From: Hymenoscyphus infarciens
Lineage: Eukaryota; Ascomycota; Leotiomycetes; Helotiales; Helotiaceae
Direction: 5' to 3'
NCBI GenBank assembly: GCA_001414345.1
Contig: LLCB01000042.1
Location: 205,938 to 269,937 of the forward strand
Length of the DNA: 64,000 nt
A program made the position numbers and the translations under genes. Within the stretch, counting starts at the first letter, position 1. Every line of letters begins with the position of its first letter. Under the pieces are notes generated by a model. The model was not told where the DNA came from, ran no database searches, and saw only the letters and a program-made list of their open reading frames with translations. Positions 1-12,258 of the stretch are shown piece by piece.

Positions 1-1574
1 ATCGACGTGGTACTCCTATATTTTGCGGTAGCAAGTTAGCGGATGGTCATTGAAAGTATACTTCATGCAGCTTACTTGTTCGCAACAAGACTTCTTGGTG
101 TGTAGCTATTGACTTAACGAACACGTGATGTTGTTTTGGGCAATTGGTTCGTCAACCTTCAAGTGAAAGGTTGGTTGGAGCAATGTAAACTTGGTGAGGA
201 TGGAGTGTGGTCGAGATGAGAATACCAAGCGGTATCTGTGGCACTGGCGGGGATGCTGTACGGTAGTAGAAGTAAGGCAGATTGACTAGGTACCAAGCTG
301 AGAGTCAGCGATGACCCAAGGAAAGAACGACGGTGAGAGCATTGAACTCAATCAATGGGTATGACTTACCTTCGACGGGAAGGGCAAGCCTGGAAAGCCA
401 CAGGTGCCCACCTCAGCAGGTAGGTAAGCTGATATTAGGTAGCGAGCGGATGAGATAGTAGCTGCCGATAGAATTCAACTTGGGAAGTTCCCAGGTGGAA
501 GGTAGCGGAAGGTGCGACGGAGGAAGCTGATTGTGGAAGGGACCTGGGACCGGGATACTTTCATCAAGCCATATCAAGTCATGACATGCCCTGATGGCTT
601 GATCAAGATATCCAAAATCCAAGGACCTAGAACAATGGAAGAAGAAGAACCTACTCAGCAGTCAGAAAATGCAGGGCAACGCGTCAAGGCAGGAGAGGAA
701 GTCGCGAATCCCTACCTGACCTTTTAATACCTACCTACCTACCTACCTAATATTCTGTGGCGGGCCGAGGCAGGAGTCCCGCAGGTTGAGACAGCACAAA
801 CAGCACCAACAGCCAGAGCAATCCTACCTATGTATTGGGTGAGAGGGACGGAAGGAGATTGAGGGGTCTGTCCTGCTTCCATCAAAGATGATGGCAGCCC
901 GCGGTCGGCTTTGTTTCCTAGGGCTTGTCATGATGAAACAAGTTGTTCAGATGGCTTTTGAAGCTGTTCCTGAGGTACTGTGACGATGATGGAAAGATGA
1001 GAGTGTTGGTTGTTGATGGGATAACTTTGATGGAAGCTTTGCAGGTTCCATTGTTGTTGAGAAGAAGACCAATTCAAAATCCAATTCTGAGGCTGCAGGT
1101 GAGGTGGGTTCTTGTGACGCAGATCGGAGTAACTCCATCCGACTACCGACTGCCGACTGCCGGAGTTTAGTTGAAAAGTGGGTATGCAGAAAATTCGGCT
1201 ATCAGTCCAATAACAAAAGAGAATTCAATAAGGCATCCTTGTCACTTCAACGACACAGGAAAGTGTTGCAAAGGCGGCACCGATCTCAAAGGTAGTGCAA
1301 ATAGTTGCAAAACTTCAGAGGAGTTGCCAAAGGTATATCCTCAATGGAGGAATAGTTAGGTCTTTTCACAATCAAAAACCATTATGTCTCCAGCTAATTC
1401 AAACGCCCAAAATCTCATATTCTGTTTGCCTTGCTAGAAAATATTAGTCTTGATGCGCTGGTCGGCTCCCACTCTACACCCGCACCTTCCTCCCTTTCCA
1501 ATGAATAACCAACAACCTGATGAAGAGAGCATCGAAATCACAACTAAAACAAAGCAACTACCTCTCCTCCCAAA
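1..1574. other. Intergenic stretch, no gene recognised
   Basis: Only short unrelated open frames are present and none looks like a protein family. A short CTAC tetranucleotide run lies at about 729-750. The last few hundred bases are the likely promoter and leader of the 2H phosphoesterase-like gene that starts at 1575. The part before about 900 could belong to a gene outside the window, which cannot be judged here. Confidence 0.5.
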
Positions 1575-2831
1575 ATGGCAAAGCTAGAATCTGCAGACTC
1601 CAGAAACAAATTTGAGGATCTTTCAGGAGTTGATATTGCTGCCTATGAGAATCCCTACGATGCTTTGATCGCAGCATGTAACGATGAACCAGTACGCACC
1701 CGCTCTACCTCCGCATCACCAAGCTGCTTCTATTCTTCCCTCAATACCTTGGCTCCTCTCATTCCTTTTTCCATTCTCGAAGAACCCCCACTGATGATTT
1801 CCCAGGCTGAAATCCAAGCACGTTATGACACCCATCGAACCACCCGCAATGGTCAACAACGAGAAAAGCTACTTGGTCCGGAATTCACTGGACTGATATT
1901 GGATCCAATTCTACAGAGACTCGAAGATCCCACGATTGAGCCTGGTTATATTGATCCCCGGCATTGTCTCGTTTTCTGGGCTCGGCCACCAGCGCACATA
2001 CGGGCTCTAGTCGATAGAATCCAAAAAGAGCTCTTGACTTTGGCTCCCAGTAAGTGACGAGTTTCCCAGAGCGAGTTTCCCGCAACAAGTTTCGATTCTC
2101 CAAACTCTCAAAAGCCCAATCCATTATCTTTCAGCTGCCAAGAAAGAAATACGAAAAGAATCCTCAAAGATCCCTCTCCAACACTTCTAAAACCCAAACT
2201 AACAAAACTCCCAGAACTATGGCTAATGCCCACCGAACGCCTCCACCTCACAGCCCTAGAACTAACCCACTCCCTAACCTACGCAGAGATAAACACCATC
2301 ATCTCCGCCCTCGGCTCAGAAGCCTACACCAAAATGACAGATTACCCCCGCCTCCACCGCTCCCGCCTCATCAAACCAACCCTCTCTTACGACGGCGCAG
2401 CCCTTGCCCTCTCCTTCCTCCCAGCTGCCGGAGAAAACCTCCCTCGTATCACGCCCTCTTCCCCAGTCCCAACAACACGTATAAAACAGGAAGACAATTA
2501 CACCTACCACCACCTACGTAGGGATCTCTTTAATCTCGCTAAAGAAACGGGTGTGCAGATTGATTCTAGGTATGTGGTTCCTTCAAGTCATATTACCATT
2601 TGTCGGTTTTTGACGCAGGAGGATCACGATTCTAAGGAAAAGATGGAAAAGTGGATGGCGAAGATTGAAAAGATTAATGGGTGGCTTGAGAGGGAGTATT
2701 GGCAAGGAGGGGGAGAGGAGAGGGATTTGGGGAAGGAGTGGGTTGTTGGGACGGAGAAAGGGTTGGATTTTAGGAAGGGGACTTTGTGGTATGGGGGTGG
2801 GGAAAGTGTGAGACTTGGAGAGGGGTTTTGA
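1575..2831 (+). CDS. 2H phosphoesterase-like (cyclic phosphodiesterase/RNA ligase fold) protein
   Basis: The proposed model has three exons, 1575-1691, 1806-2049 and 2215-2831, giving 325 residues. The second intron (2050-2214) is firm: GTAAGT donor, CTAAC branch site near 2197, CAG acceptor. The splice restores the reading LWLMPTERLHLTALEL. Two H-x-T motifs, HLT at about residue 131 and HIT at about residue 246, are spaced as expected for the two catalytic histidines of the 2H phosphoesterase superfamily. Known members cleave 2',3'-cyclic phosphates or related bonds; the substrate here is unknown. The first intron (1692-1805) is 114 bases, a multiple of three and free of stops, so an unspliced form of 363 residues is equally open. 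The start ATGGCA is the first ATG of the frame and is preceded by an A-rich leader. No signal peptide is seen, so the protein is probably cytosolic. Confidence 0.85.
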
Positions 2832-5800
2832 GAGTTTTGTGGATAGGGGAAGATGGTTTGGGTTGTTGATGAATTGGGAATGCTGATGAAAAATTGAAGG
2901 GGAAACAGTACGTCAGAAGGAAAAAAATGTCGTTCATTTTGGTATACATGCCTTTTGGAAGTTAAAACCAGAGAAAGAAATGGGCTAAATGCATCAAAGA
3001 TGCTTGTCTATCAGTAAGCAATGACAAGACAGGACAGAACATATTTTTCTTGCACGCGTTTATTTACAGTTATAAGATTGAGGGAGACGCATGATAAAAT
3101 AGTCAGCCTTTAGAATTAACAAACTTGCTTCTTAAAGAATGGTAAACAAAGGTTTTTGTCTATCCACCAAACAAACGCCTTACCCAATCCTCAATTCTCT
3201 AAAATAAAGCCTCGATAGGTTGAGTACATAAACAAAAGCGAGCGACTAAATGTTCACGTACACGAATTTTCACCGGTTTAGCGAGCTCCCCCTTTCCTCC
3301 AAACTTCGGAAATGGAACACATGACTTCCTGGCGAGAGTGCTTAACGAGTACATGAATTTGAAGTCAAGTGTGGGAATGAGCGCTTCTTGATGTTTCAGG
3401 GTGTCTTGATCTATGGGGGACTCACAAGGGGAAAGTGCTGGCCCACTGCTGGGGGAGGGCTGACATGAGATGGAGGACGTAGTTTTGATATATGAGTTGC
3501 GATTTCAAACGATAAACACGGTGGTGCGGAAGAAGAGAATCAACGCTTGGCATCTTCCTCGCTGGAACTGCAATAGTTTCAAATTCATGCAGTACTTCTT
3601 CGAATTCGAAGTACGAAAACATATAAATTGGATGATGAGTAGCTTCGAATATTTCTATTCTCTATAATTCAAGAACGGGGTGCACAAAGTCGAACTACCC
3701 CAAAAGCTCGAATGTTGTAAGAAAATATATTCTTTATATTAGTAGATTACAAAATTCAAGGCAACTCCTCAATGTCAAACTCTCCCTTCCCAAGTCAAGA
3801 AGAAATCATACCTAGCACATTCAACCTCCCTCTCCAAATACCACCAAGTCCCAAGTCATAAAGGCGAATCCACAGCCTCGCAGCCTCGTCAAAAGAGACT
3901 TGAACTTTGATTGGCCATCAGAAGTGCAAAAACAAATACCCCTGCAGCCTCCATCGGCTCCCACCTCGCCCTTCTATCAACCCTCATGCCGCCTTTACAC
4001 GCCGCTTTACAGCCCCAAAACGACGCTAACAGAAGCTAGCCAGCATCCCTGCCTGACCCTGGTCCGTCAACACACGCTAGCAAAAGCACGCCATCGAACC
4101 CTTGCTGCAAGTACTTTGCCACCCGGCCTCCTCTTGTTTTTTTGGAGGGGCACGACTGCCTGATTATAGCGGATTTTTTGGTGAATTGAAAAGAACTGCT
4201 CGTAAATGGAATTAAGGTGGCTGGGAGGGAAATTACAAGATTGACACCGTCAAGCAGCTCGGGGGATTGAGTAGCGAACCTGCCACCTTCTTTTCCTTGA
4301 TGGAAGCTACTGGAAATTCGGATAAGTGAGTGAGTGAATGTTTGGGATGAAGTTCAGCTTTTGGGTATCAAGGTAGATTTGGGGTAAGAGGGAGAACTTG
4401 TAATTTATTCAGATTCTTGATGGTGTAGATTCACTGTAGAAGGAGCAGAAGAAGTAATTTGATATCTTCAATGAGAACTTGCAACTCTCCACGGTGAGTT
4501 GGAGGAAATTGCGAATGTGACAGCTTCAAATTGAGGTACTCCATTTGCTGTGGTGGATCTTGGAGCACATTGTGATAATTGTAGCTCGTAGAAGGCTCAT
4601 TGATTTAATCTTGTCAGAAGTAAAAGGGGGGTTAGCTATTCAATGGACTACGTAGGCTCTTTTGCAAGTTGGAGGGTCGGTTGGGGATGGACAGCAGCTT
4701 GTGAGGCCTATGTAATGTAGACAAAGTAATCGAACTCTTTTCAGTTATAGCTCTTGATGTGTTTTCCAGAGAAGCCTGTTATTGCAGAAAGGACTTGGAA
4801 TAGCTTTTTATTCCATGGAATGAGCGGAGTTCATTGCTCGTGAACTGAGGGACTTGTCACATAGAATATTTTCATGAACTTGAAATTTGGCTATCCTGAA
4901 AACCATCTTTGGAAGCCAAAGCATCAGTAGAGTCTTGGAAGTGGTGAAAAAGTACTATGTTCCACCTAAGAAACCTTGTTAGAAGGACAAAATGGCATCA
5001 CGAGTGGCATCAAAGTCTTCATTTCTTGACGTCCTCAAACGCCAGTTGTGACTGGCAGACATACTCTGCAACACCAGAAACCCTTTCGCGAACTTGGATG
5101 CTTGGAGGACTCAAAGTGACCGCTTCGAATATCATGAACCGTTACTTGCAGATCTTTCGGTTTCCAAAGATAAATAATTTTGAATTATATCCTTCGTTGC
5201 TTAGCGGATTCAGCTTTTCCCTTTCCATATCCATATCTCGCATTCCCTGAAGAGTTCAATAGCTTGGGATTTGAAATCCTCAAGCATTGCCCTTCGTACA
5301 TTCCTTCTCTCTATTACTTCAGTTACTTTGGGGCAATTGTATCCATTCTCCGAGGTAATTTGGAAGAATCTTGAACTCGAACTTAACCTAGGTTCTTCTA
5401 AACATTCCCGGAAAGTGAACTTAACCTAGGTTCTTCTAAACATTCCCGGAAAGTGAACTCAACTTCCTTACTTCTTTGTGATAAATTTTTAAAAGATTAT
5501 ATGACACTAGAAATATGTTCATAAGCACGAGTTTTCACAATCTATACCATTCGTTTCAACAATAAGAATCAATTCTCAAAAAGGTAGGTTATACAGTATC
5601 CATAATAACAACTTCTCCAGTTATATCCTCATTCTACTCTTCTTCTTGAAACCCCGTAAAAGCCCATGGGATATGTGAATATGCTTGGCTGAAAGTTCGG
5701 AAAAATTTGAAGACGGAGCAAAACTCGAACATCGAACCCAAGTTCTTCATCTAGACGAGATAACTTGGACAAATAGCCATCCTCCATGGAAGCAAGAAAG

Positions 5801-7391
5801 GTACGACAGGACCAAATAACAAGAGTAAGACCACTCAGCTTTCCTGCTTCCAAATGCCACGTACGTACTTGGAAAAAATTTAATTTGCAATAGAACATTT
5901 CACAAACAGCAAAAGAATCAACACTCAAAACACAGTTCAACACCTTGGGCTTCAAATTCGTGGTAGTGTACGATGATAACATGAAGGTCATCCTGAGCAA
6001 TGGAAGCCATGAAGAAGAAAGATCAGAACAAATCCAGGAACTCTCAATAACCCCCGTCACGACGAGTAGAGACGTGGAGCCTGGTAAAAAGTCAAGAGGG
6101 TCACAACCCAGGACTTTACTTCCCAAATCAAGATACCATGGAACCCCAAGACTACCATCATCTAGAAATTCAAGACCAAAGCAGTTCCTCCGACCTCCCT
6201 CTCCAAGAACAAGAAAGAAAAATAATTAATGTCCAAATATCAAGGTCTATCTCGACTCTCTGAACTGACCTCCAAAACTCTCGTAACGGAATCCAAGAAC
6301 ATCTATGACTCAAAAGGCATCGCTCTACAAACGCCTCATTTCCCCTCCCTTCTATGAAATAGTCTAGGATAAATCAAGAATCTTTTTCCAGAAGACCTAC
6401 TTCATCATTCTCCTCAACCATATAGAACAATATTCGTAACTGTACAATATCTACTAGAGTAGCAAAGTATAATTTACTTGAAGAGTAAGCAAAAACACCA
6501 CGTGGAGCTCTTGAAATTCTACAATGGAAACTTTGCCAACCATCCCGGAAAAGGAACCGAGAGTTAAGAGATGAAAGGCATAAACAGCCTTAGACCAAGT
6601 TTCAAGTTCTGGAAATACCACCAACCAAACATTGTGATTGATAACACTTGAAGGCAGCTCAGTTGAATTTGAAATTGCGAGTCTACACTCTCTAACTATA
6701 CATTGCATTCTCCGCGATTTAGAGAGACCACCAGAGCAAGAACATCATGCGTTGAAGAAGTTTTCTGGGCCAGCTCTCGAGTAATTACAAATAGCAAGGG
6801 CAGGTTCGCAACGGCAAAAAAAGCTTAAGGTAACTTCAAGCAATGGCAATATGGGGTTCAGTAGAACGGTAAGAGAATAGCTGAAGGTAAAGATTTGAGT
6901 GGCAATGGCAAGGCTTTCAGCACAGAGATTAGTTGACGTGAGGTAGAAAGACGAGCAGCAGGATTGGGGCTTCAGCAAAAGTTATCAAAAAAAGCACCCG
7001 GACTGGGACCTGGGAATGGCCCTCACAAAGTCACAAATTTAGCGGATCTGTGATGCTCAGTCACCCCATCGAGATTCCAAGCAGTGTAAGCATACCAGCA
7101 AAGTATGGACCTCAAGCCTCCCAGGAATTTTTATCTCAACGACCTGTATAAAATCTGCGAGCGAGGGTTTGTGATCGAAGGTTCTCTCGGCTCAATCTGA
7201 AATCGCATAGCATATTGGAAGATCAAAAAATGGTGTTAGCGAACTTTGCTATGTTTCTTCGGCGATGTAGAATAGGATACAAGGACCCAATCCGATGCTA
7301 CTCCTTGCCCATTCATCTCAGCCATTCCGACCACGCAAAATCCACCTTCCCACGCCATATGCCCAGATGAAGAAGAATCGTTGTAGAACAT
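2832..7391. other. 4.5-kb gene-free stretch
   Basis: No open frame here resembles a known protein and none can be joined by convincing introns. Base composition is ordinary, neither RIP-like nor rich in simple repeats, apart from the 38-base tandem repeat at 5379-5459. The longest frame is a minus-strand 165-residue frame at 5629-6126 with no family resemblance. The stretch may hold untranslated regions or a non-coding transcript, but nothing in the sequence proves this. Confidence 0.5.
5379..5459. repeat. 38-bp tandem repeat, two full copies plus a short third
   Basis: The unit starting GAACTTAACCTAGG at 5379 recurs identically at 5417 and begins again at 5455 for five bases. The two full copies look identical, so the duplication is probably recent. 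No gene or obvious regulatory motif overlaps it. Confidence 0.9.
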
Positions 7392-8138
7392 CTAGAAAAC
7401 CAGCGCAGCACCCTTGGTCTTCTTGTCACCACTGTAGAAATAAGTTAGTCACGGCCTCCAAACCAACCCCAGATTCGTGGTCCACCCCGAGAAGAACGTA
7501 CCCAAGTTCGAAATGCTTGCATCTCTTCAACGCCAATTGTGCCTTTGTCTTGCATGACGTGCACTCCAATCTCAACACGACCTTCTTCGTTGTCTTTGCC
7601 TTCTTGTGGAAAACGGGCTTTGTCTGACCACCATAACCGGATTGTTTACGATCATAACGACGCTTTCCTTGCGCGAAAAGGGAGGCCTGGGGGAAATTCG
7701 AGTCAGGGATTTCTTCGTGAATGGGGAGAGAGTTCCAAGTACCTTTCCTGCCTTGTACTGAGTGACCTTGTGCTGTGTGTGCTTTCTGCAGTCCTTGCCC
7801 TTGCAGTAGGTACGTCTGGTCTTGGGTACGTTGACCTGTGAGGGGTATGATGTTAGCCTTCATTCAGACTCTCGTGTGTATTCCATCTTCGGCGATCTTG
7901 AGCTTCCGCAATTCCTCGTCGACCGACATGAGCTCCATCGAAAGCGCGGTTCGTAATTTCTGTTATCTTCGATTCGCGGATCGATGCTGAGAATTCGAGG
8001 TCGTGGTTAATGTTTCGATGGGCGAATGTCGCGCTCCTCAATTTCGATGCCCCTCATTCCATTTCAATCCATCTTCGATCGCGATAACCTCCATCTCCCC
8101 TTCTTGACAACCTGCAAAAGAAATAATGCGCCTACCAT
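7392..8138 (-). CDS. RPL44: 60S ribosomal protein eL42 (L44/L42)
   Basis: The model has four exons on the minus strand: 8136-8138, 7743-7835, 7502-7686 and 7392-7431. Together they give 106 residues, the usual size of this ribosomal protein. Recognisable stretches are [45 protein letters not shown] and a C-terminus [10 protein letters not shown]. Two CxxC pairs form the zinc site typical of the L44e family. The first exon is only the ATG; GTAGGC follows directly, and the acceptor at 7836-7837 has a GCTAAC branch site just upstream. Residue 56 is proline, the form associated with cycloheximide sensitivity in yeasts. The protein sits in the large subunit near the tRNA exit site. The gene is divergent from the P450, with 1.6 kb between them. 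The start exon is the least certain part. Confidence 0.96.
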
Positions 8139-9746
8139 TTTGACTGGTTTTCTGCCGTTGGTCGTAGAGAATTTGTCGTTAAATTTTTGTTCTCGGCGTC
8201 AAGGTATTTTGAGAATTCCTAAGTTGTGCGCCTAAGCGATCGAAGGGATGACCGTAGTCACGTGTGAGGAAAGTGGGTCCAGCTTTCTTGAAGGCAAGAA
8301 CGAAGGACCTCTACAAAGTACCATTCTTTCTCGTGTTTCATTCTCTTAATAAATAGTTGGCCTACAGATATCTATTCAAAAACTATCGCTTTGGATTAAG
8401 TTGAGTACCCAAAATCGCGATCACCGTGCACCTGACCAAGAACACCCCCAGTTTGTATCAAAATAAGACAGTTGTCACTCTTTGTCACCTTGAGAACAAG
8501 GTTGGAATGATCACATATATTCCGATGCAGCATTTCTCACGAATTTAAATTGACTTCTAGATATTTAGGTACGGCTTTCCCTCTTACCGGGTTAATTCCA
8601 AGGGCGTTGAGCCAAAGCTACCAAGAGCAGAATACCTTCCGCCATTGTGTGCGACGAAGACTCGGAAAACCAAACCAATTCTTCTAAATGACTAGAAAAA
8701 CTGGGTTTGTATTTAACTTCATTCTCCTAGAAGGGCAAGCGCAAGGGGACGATTCCTGCAACCCTGGTGCTACCCGCTTTGTGCAACAGATCGATAGGAG
8801 AACGTTTTGATGCAAGTAAGACTCGTCTTGCCAAATTCATATCCGACGGTTATTTTCTCTTCCAACCAGTTGTTAAACATGTTTCTTTGCTAAATGGTCA
8901 AGCTGTTAAATAAGTCCAAAGTCCAAGGTTAGCACTCGAGGAATCCTCCATTCTAATTGGCAGACAAAAGGCTTAAACCAACAAGAGTCCAACAGAATGA
9001 ATTTGTCAATCCCATCAGTCCAGTCTTCAACCCTCATCCTCATCCTCCAACATAGACAATCTTTTGCCAAAGCATGGAATTATCCACATATTATTCTGTT
9101 GGTTTGGCATTGCCGGATCTGTGCTTGTCAGACTTCTCCAACCAAATTTCGGCACAAACTCCAACGAATCGGTATGTGGATTTCATGTCAGAAATACGTC
9201 CCCAAGTACCGCGTCCTTTGGCAAGCCCTCAGGTCTTGTTATTGTCTCTGAAGTTCGAGAGCGATGCAGTCTTCGGTCGTACTAGAAATTTCTTTCCGTG
9301 TCCTCCGAGTTCGAGTCCAATGTTCCCATTACATGTCCAACATTCCCGGACCATTTCCATGCCGGCAGAAAGGATCGAATTGGGGCAGGACACAAGCACA
9401 TAAACACGAAAAGGATGTGCCACCCAGCCGCAGAGCGACAGCTTTGATGTGTTTGAAAGAGTCTTGAAGCATATATACTCAGCCAATGAACTTACGGCAA
9501 TTCCTGGCCCCTCGTCTCAGCTACCCGGTAGCTGCTCCCGTCGCTCGTCACCACACTTCCCCAAACTTACTCGCATTTGGGAATGCCATACAATCCAAGG
9601 ACCCAAGACCATCTAGGCGCAAACATGTTGCGCCCGAGGACTTAATGCACGTGTAAGCTTTTCTGCTTGTCTCCTTCACTTTTACCATCTTTCTCTTCCA
9701 ACCTTCCTTTTCTCTTCTCACCTCCAACACGGAGGCTCCTTTCACG
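8139..9746. other. Shared upstream region of the eL42 and P450 genes
   Basis: This 1.6-kb divergent intergenic stretch contains no convincing coding frame. Overlapping short frames at 8997-9486 occur on both strands but show no family resemblance. It should hold both promoters. A pyrimidine-rich tract just before the P450 start (about 9660-9745) is typical of a fungal leader. Confidence 0.5.
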
Positions 9747-11810
9747 ATGGCCTCAATTATTGCGATCACTGCCATTGGGACCGCCCTGTGGTTGGTCTAC
9801 TCAAATGTCACCGGCTTGAAGAAACATATCGCTGCTGCAAAACGATCCGGTCTGCCCTATGCAATCGCGCGTAAGTCTACTGACCTTTTTCTTGACGCGA
9901 TTCCCACTGACCAACCTGCAGCTATTACGCCGTTCAATGTCTTTTGGCTTGTGACATCCAATTTTTGGATTCCGTTGCTGAAGCTACTACCTACAGCATG
10001 GACTGCTGGTTGGTTAACGTATGCCATCCTCCTATTCCCCCGCGGAAATGCTAACTCGCGGACAGACTCCACCATACGAATTGGATGTGGACCATGCTCT
10101 ACGAACCCGTCAAGAAGGAAGGAGAGATAAAGTTGATAGTCGCCCCTGGGGGTATATACGTTTGGGTCACGAATGCGGAAGCTATAAATCAAATCACATC
10201 GCGGGGCGCAGCTTTTCCGAAGCCACTCGAATCTTATAAAATAATGGAAATCTTTGGGAGGAACATAATATCGTTGGAGGGACCGGATTGGAAAAGACAC
10301 AGGAAAGTCACGTCGCCGGGGTTCAACGAGAAGAATAATGTTTTGGTTTTCTCCGAGTCTTGCGCGCAAACACAGGGTATGCTCAGAAAATGGTTGGGTC
10401 CGGATGGCGCGGGAAACAAAACGATTACTGAGGTTCCGGAGGACACCATGAGGTTGACGTTACATATTATTTCCAGAATTGGATTTGGCGTACGGTTACT
10501 TTGGGATGGAGAGACGCCGAAGGAAAAATCAAGCGCGCAGGATGCGGTGTACAGCAGCAATACCCCATCCGGAGAGCATACAATGAGCTTCGAGCGGTCC
10601 TTAAATGTACTCCTCGAGCGAATGCTGATGGTATTACTGATGCCAAAATGGATTTTGAGTGAGTAAAGAATTGCTTCTTTCAGAAGTCGAATACTGATTT
10701 CAAATAGGTCGTCTCCCATTCCACTCAACCAAAGAAGCATATCAGTCATTTGTGAATTGGGGCCAGTATATGAACGAATTATTCGCTCAGAAAGTCATCC
10801 AAGCCCGTGCTGGTGAAACAAGCAGCGAAGGAATGGATATCATGGGATCTCTTGTCAAAAGTTCTTATGGCCAAGACGATGGATCTTCAAACAGCAAGGC
10901 CGGGAAAGCGCAACTTTCTGATTCGGATATTCTTGGGAATGCATTCGTCATGATAGTTGCTGGACACGAAACAACCGCGAACTCCATCCACTTTTCTCTC
11001 ACAGAATTGGCCATCAATCCCAAATCTCAACGTCTGGTACAGAAAGAAATTGAAAGCATTTTTGGGGACAAGGAACCAGAGATATGGGATTACGAATCTA
11101 CTATCAACTCACTTCTTGGTGGAATGACTGGTGCTGTTTTATACGAAGAGCTTCGTCGAATGCCTCCCGTCATCTCCATTCCAAAATGTGTTACTGACAA
11201 TTCGGATCAAGATATTACTGTTGAAGGAAAGAAATATACCCTGCCGGCTGGAGCGCGAATAATGCTGAATACTGTCGGTGTGCAAAGGAGTCCGAGATAC
11301 TGGCCTACTCAACCATCCAAAGAAACTGATCGGGAAGATGACCTTGACGACTTCAAACCAGAACGATGGTTCATCAAAGCTAACGAAAATGGCAAGCAAC
11401 AAGTCGATGGCGGTGATGCAACTGAGCAAGATGAATTCGGAGGCTTCACAGGAGAGAGTTCTCACTCTAAACTATTCCATCCCGTCCGGGGCTCATATCT
11501 ACCATTTTCTGATGGACCAAGATCTTGTGTAGGACGAAGATTGGCACAGGTGAAAATCATGGGGATTCTAGCTACCATCTTTCAGAAATATTCTATCGAG
11601 TTGGCTGTTGATGAGTGGGCTACGGATGACGAGGTTCTGAAAATGTCCCAGGAGGAAAAGAGGGCTGTTTATAAGAAAGCGCAAGAGAAGGCTCGACAGA
11701 CGTTGAGGAGTGCTAGTCCACTTATTACGCTGAAGATTCAAGGGCCGGGGTTTGTACCGGTTAGGATAATGAAGAAGGGGGAGGAGAGGTTTGTGAATTT
11801 CATAGATTAG
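9747..11810 (+). CDS. Cytochrome P450 monooxygenase
   Basis: The model has four exons: 9747-9870, 9922-10018, 10066-10658 and 10708-11810. Donors are GTAAGT, GTATGC and GTGAGT; intron 2 has a clear GCTAAC branch site. The product is 638 residues, longer than the usual 500-560. The N-terminus carries a hydrophobic anchor (about residues 3-20). Family landmarks are WKRHRK in the C-helix region, AGHETT in the I helix (356-361), EELR as the K-helix ExxR (418-421), a PERW motif, and the haem loop FSDGPRSCVG with Cys at about 545. This is a microsomal haem-thiolate oxygenase needing a P450 reductase partner. The extra length lies partly in a low-complexity stretch between PERW and the haem loop and in a charged region before the C-terminus. 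No biosynthetic genes surround it, so the substrate cannot be inferred. The CYP family was not assigned. Confidence 0.95.
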
Positions 11811-12258
11811 ATGTAGATTGAAATGAGTAAATATCCAATGATACATACAACCAAGTTTCTTCTTAATGATAATTGTGACATGCTTGGTGTCTCGTATGTA
11901 GGCACACTTGGATCTGGATACTAACAAGCTCCATGCCAGAGTATCTTCATTGCAGTAGCTCTCTCAAAGCCTCTCCTGAATTGGAAGAATACGAGAAAAT
12001 GAAAGTGTGTATACCATCAATTTGAATGACAAAGAGGCTATTGTTTACATCCAATCGCGTGGCCCCACTGGTCCTCCAAACGGGTTGTTGACATCCCCAA
12101 ACCCCAGCTGTGCAGCTCTCTTCCCCCACATTTCCGTACACACAACTCCCCTTGCCTCAATACATCAACATTCCTCAAAACAAGCCACAACCCACAATCT
12201 CAGCCAAACCACATCATTCAAGTCGCGTAATCGCCCGCTATCTTTTGCATTCTTCACC
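11811..12258. other. Short intergenic stretch between P450 and the SAP-like gene
   Basis: About 450 bases containing the P450 3' end and the leader of the next gene. The C- and A-rich tract before 12259 (many CAACA/CCACA words) is typical of fungal 5' leaders. No coding signal is seen. Confidence 0.6.

Noticed and set aside
5629..6126. 165-residue minus-strand open frame
   Set aside because: No domain, no signal peptide of quality, no supporting introns, and an overlapping plus-strand frame of similar quality; probably chance.
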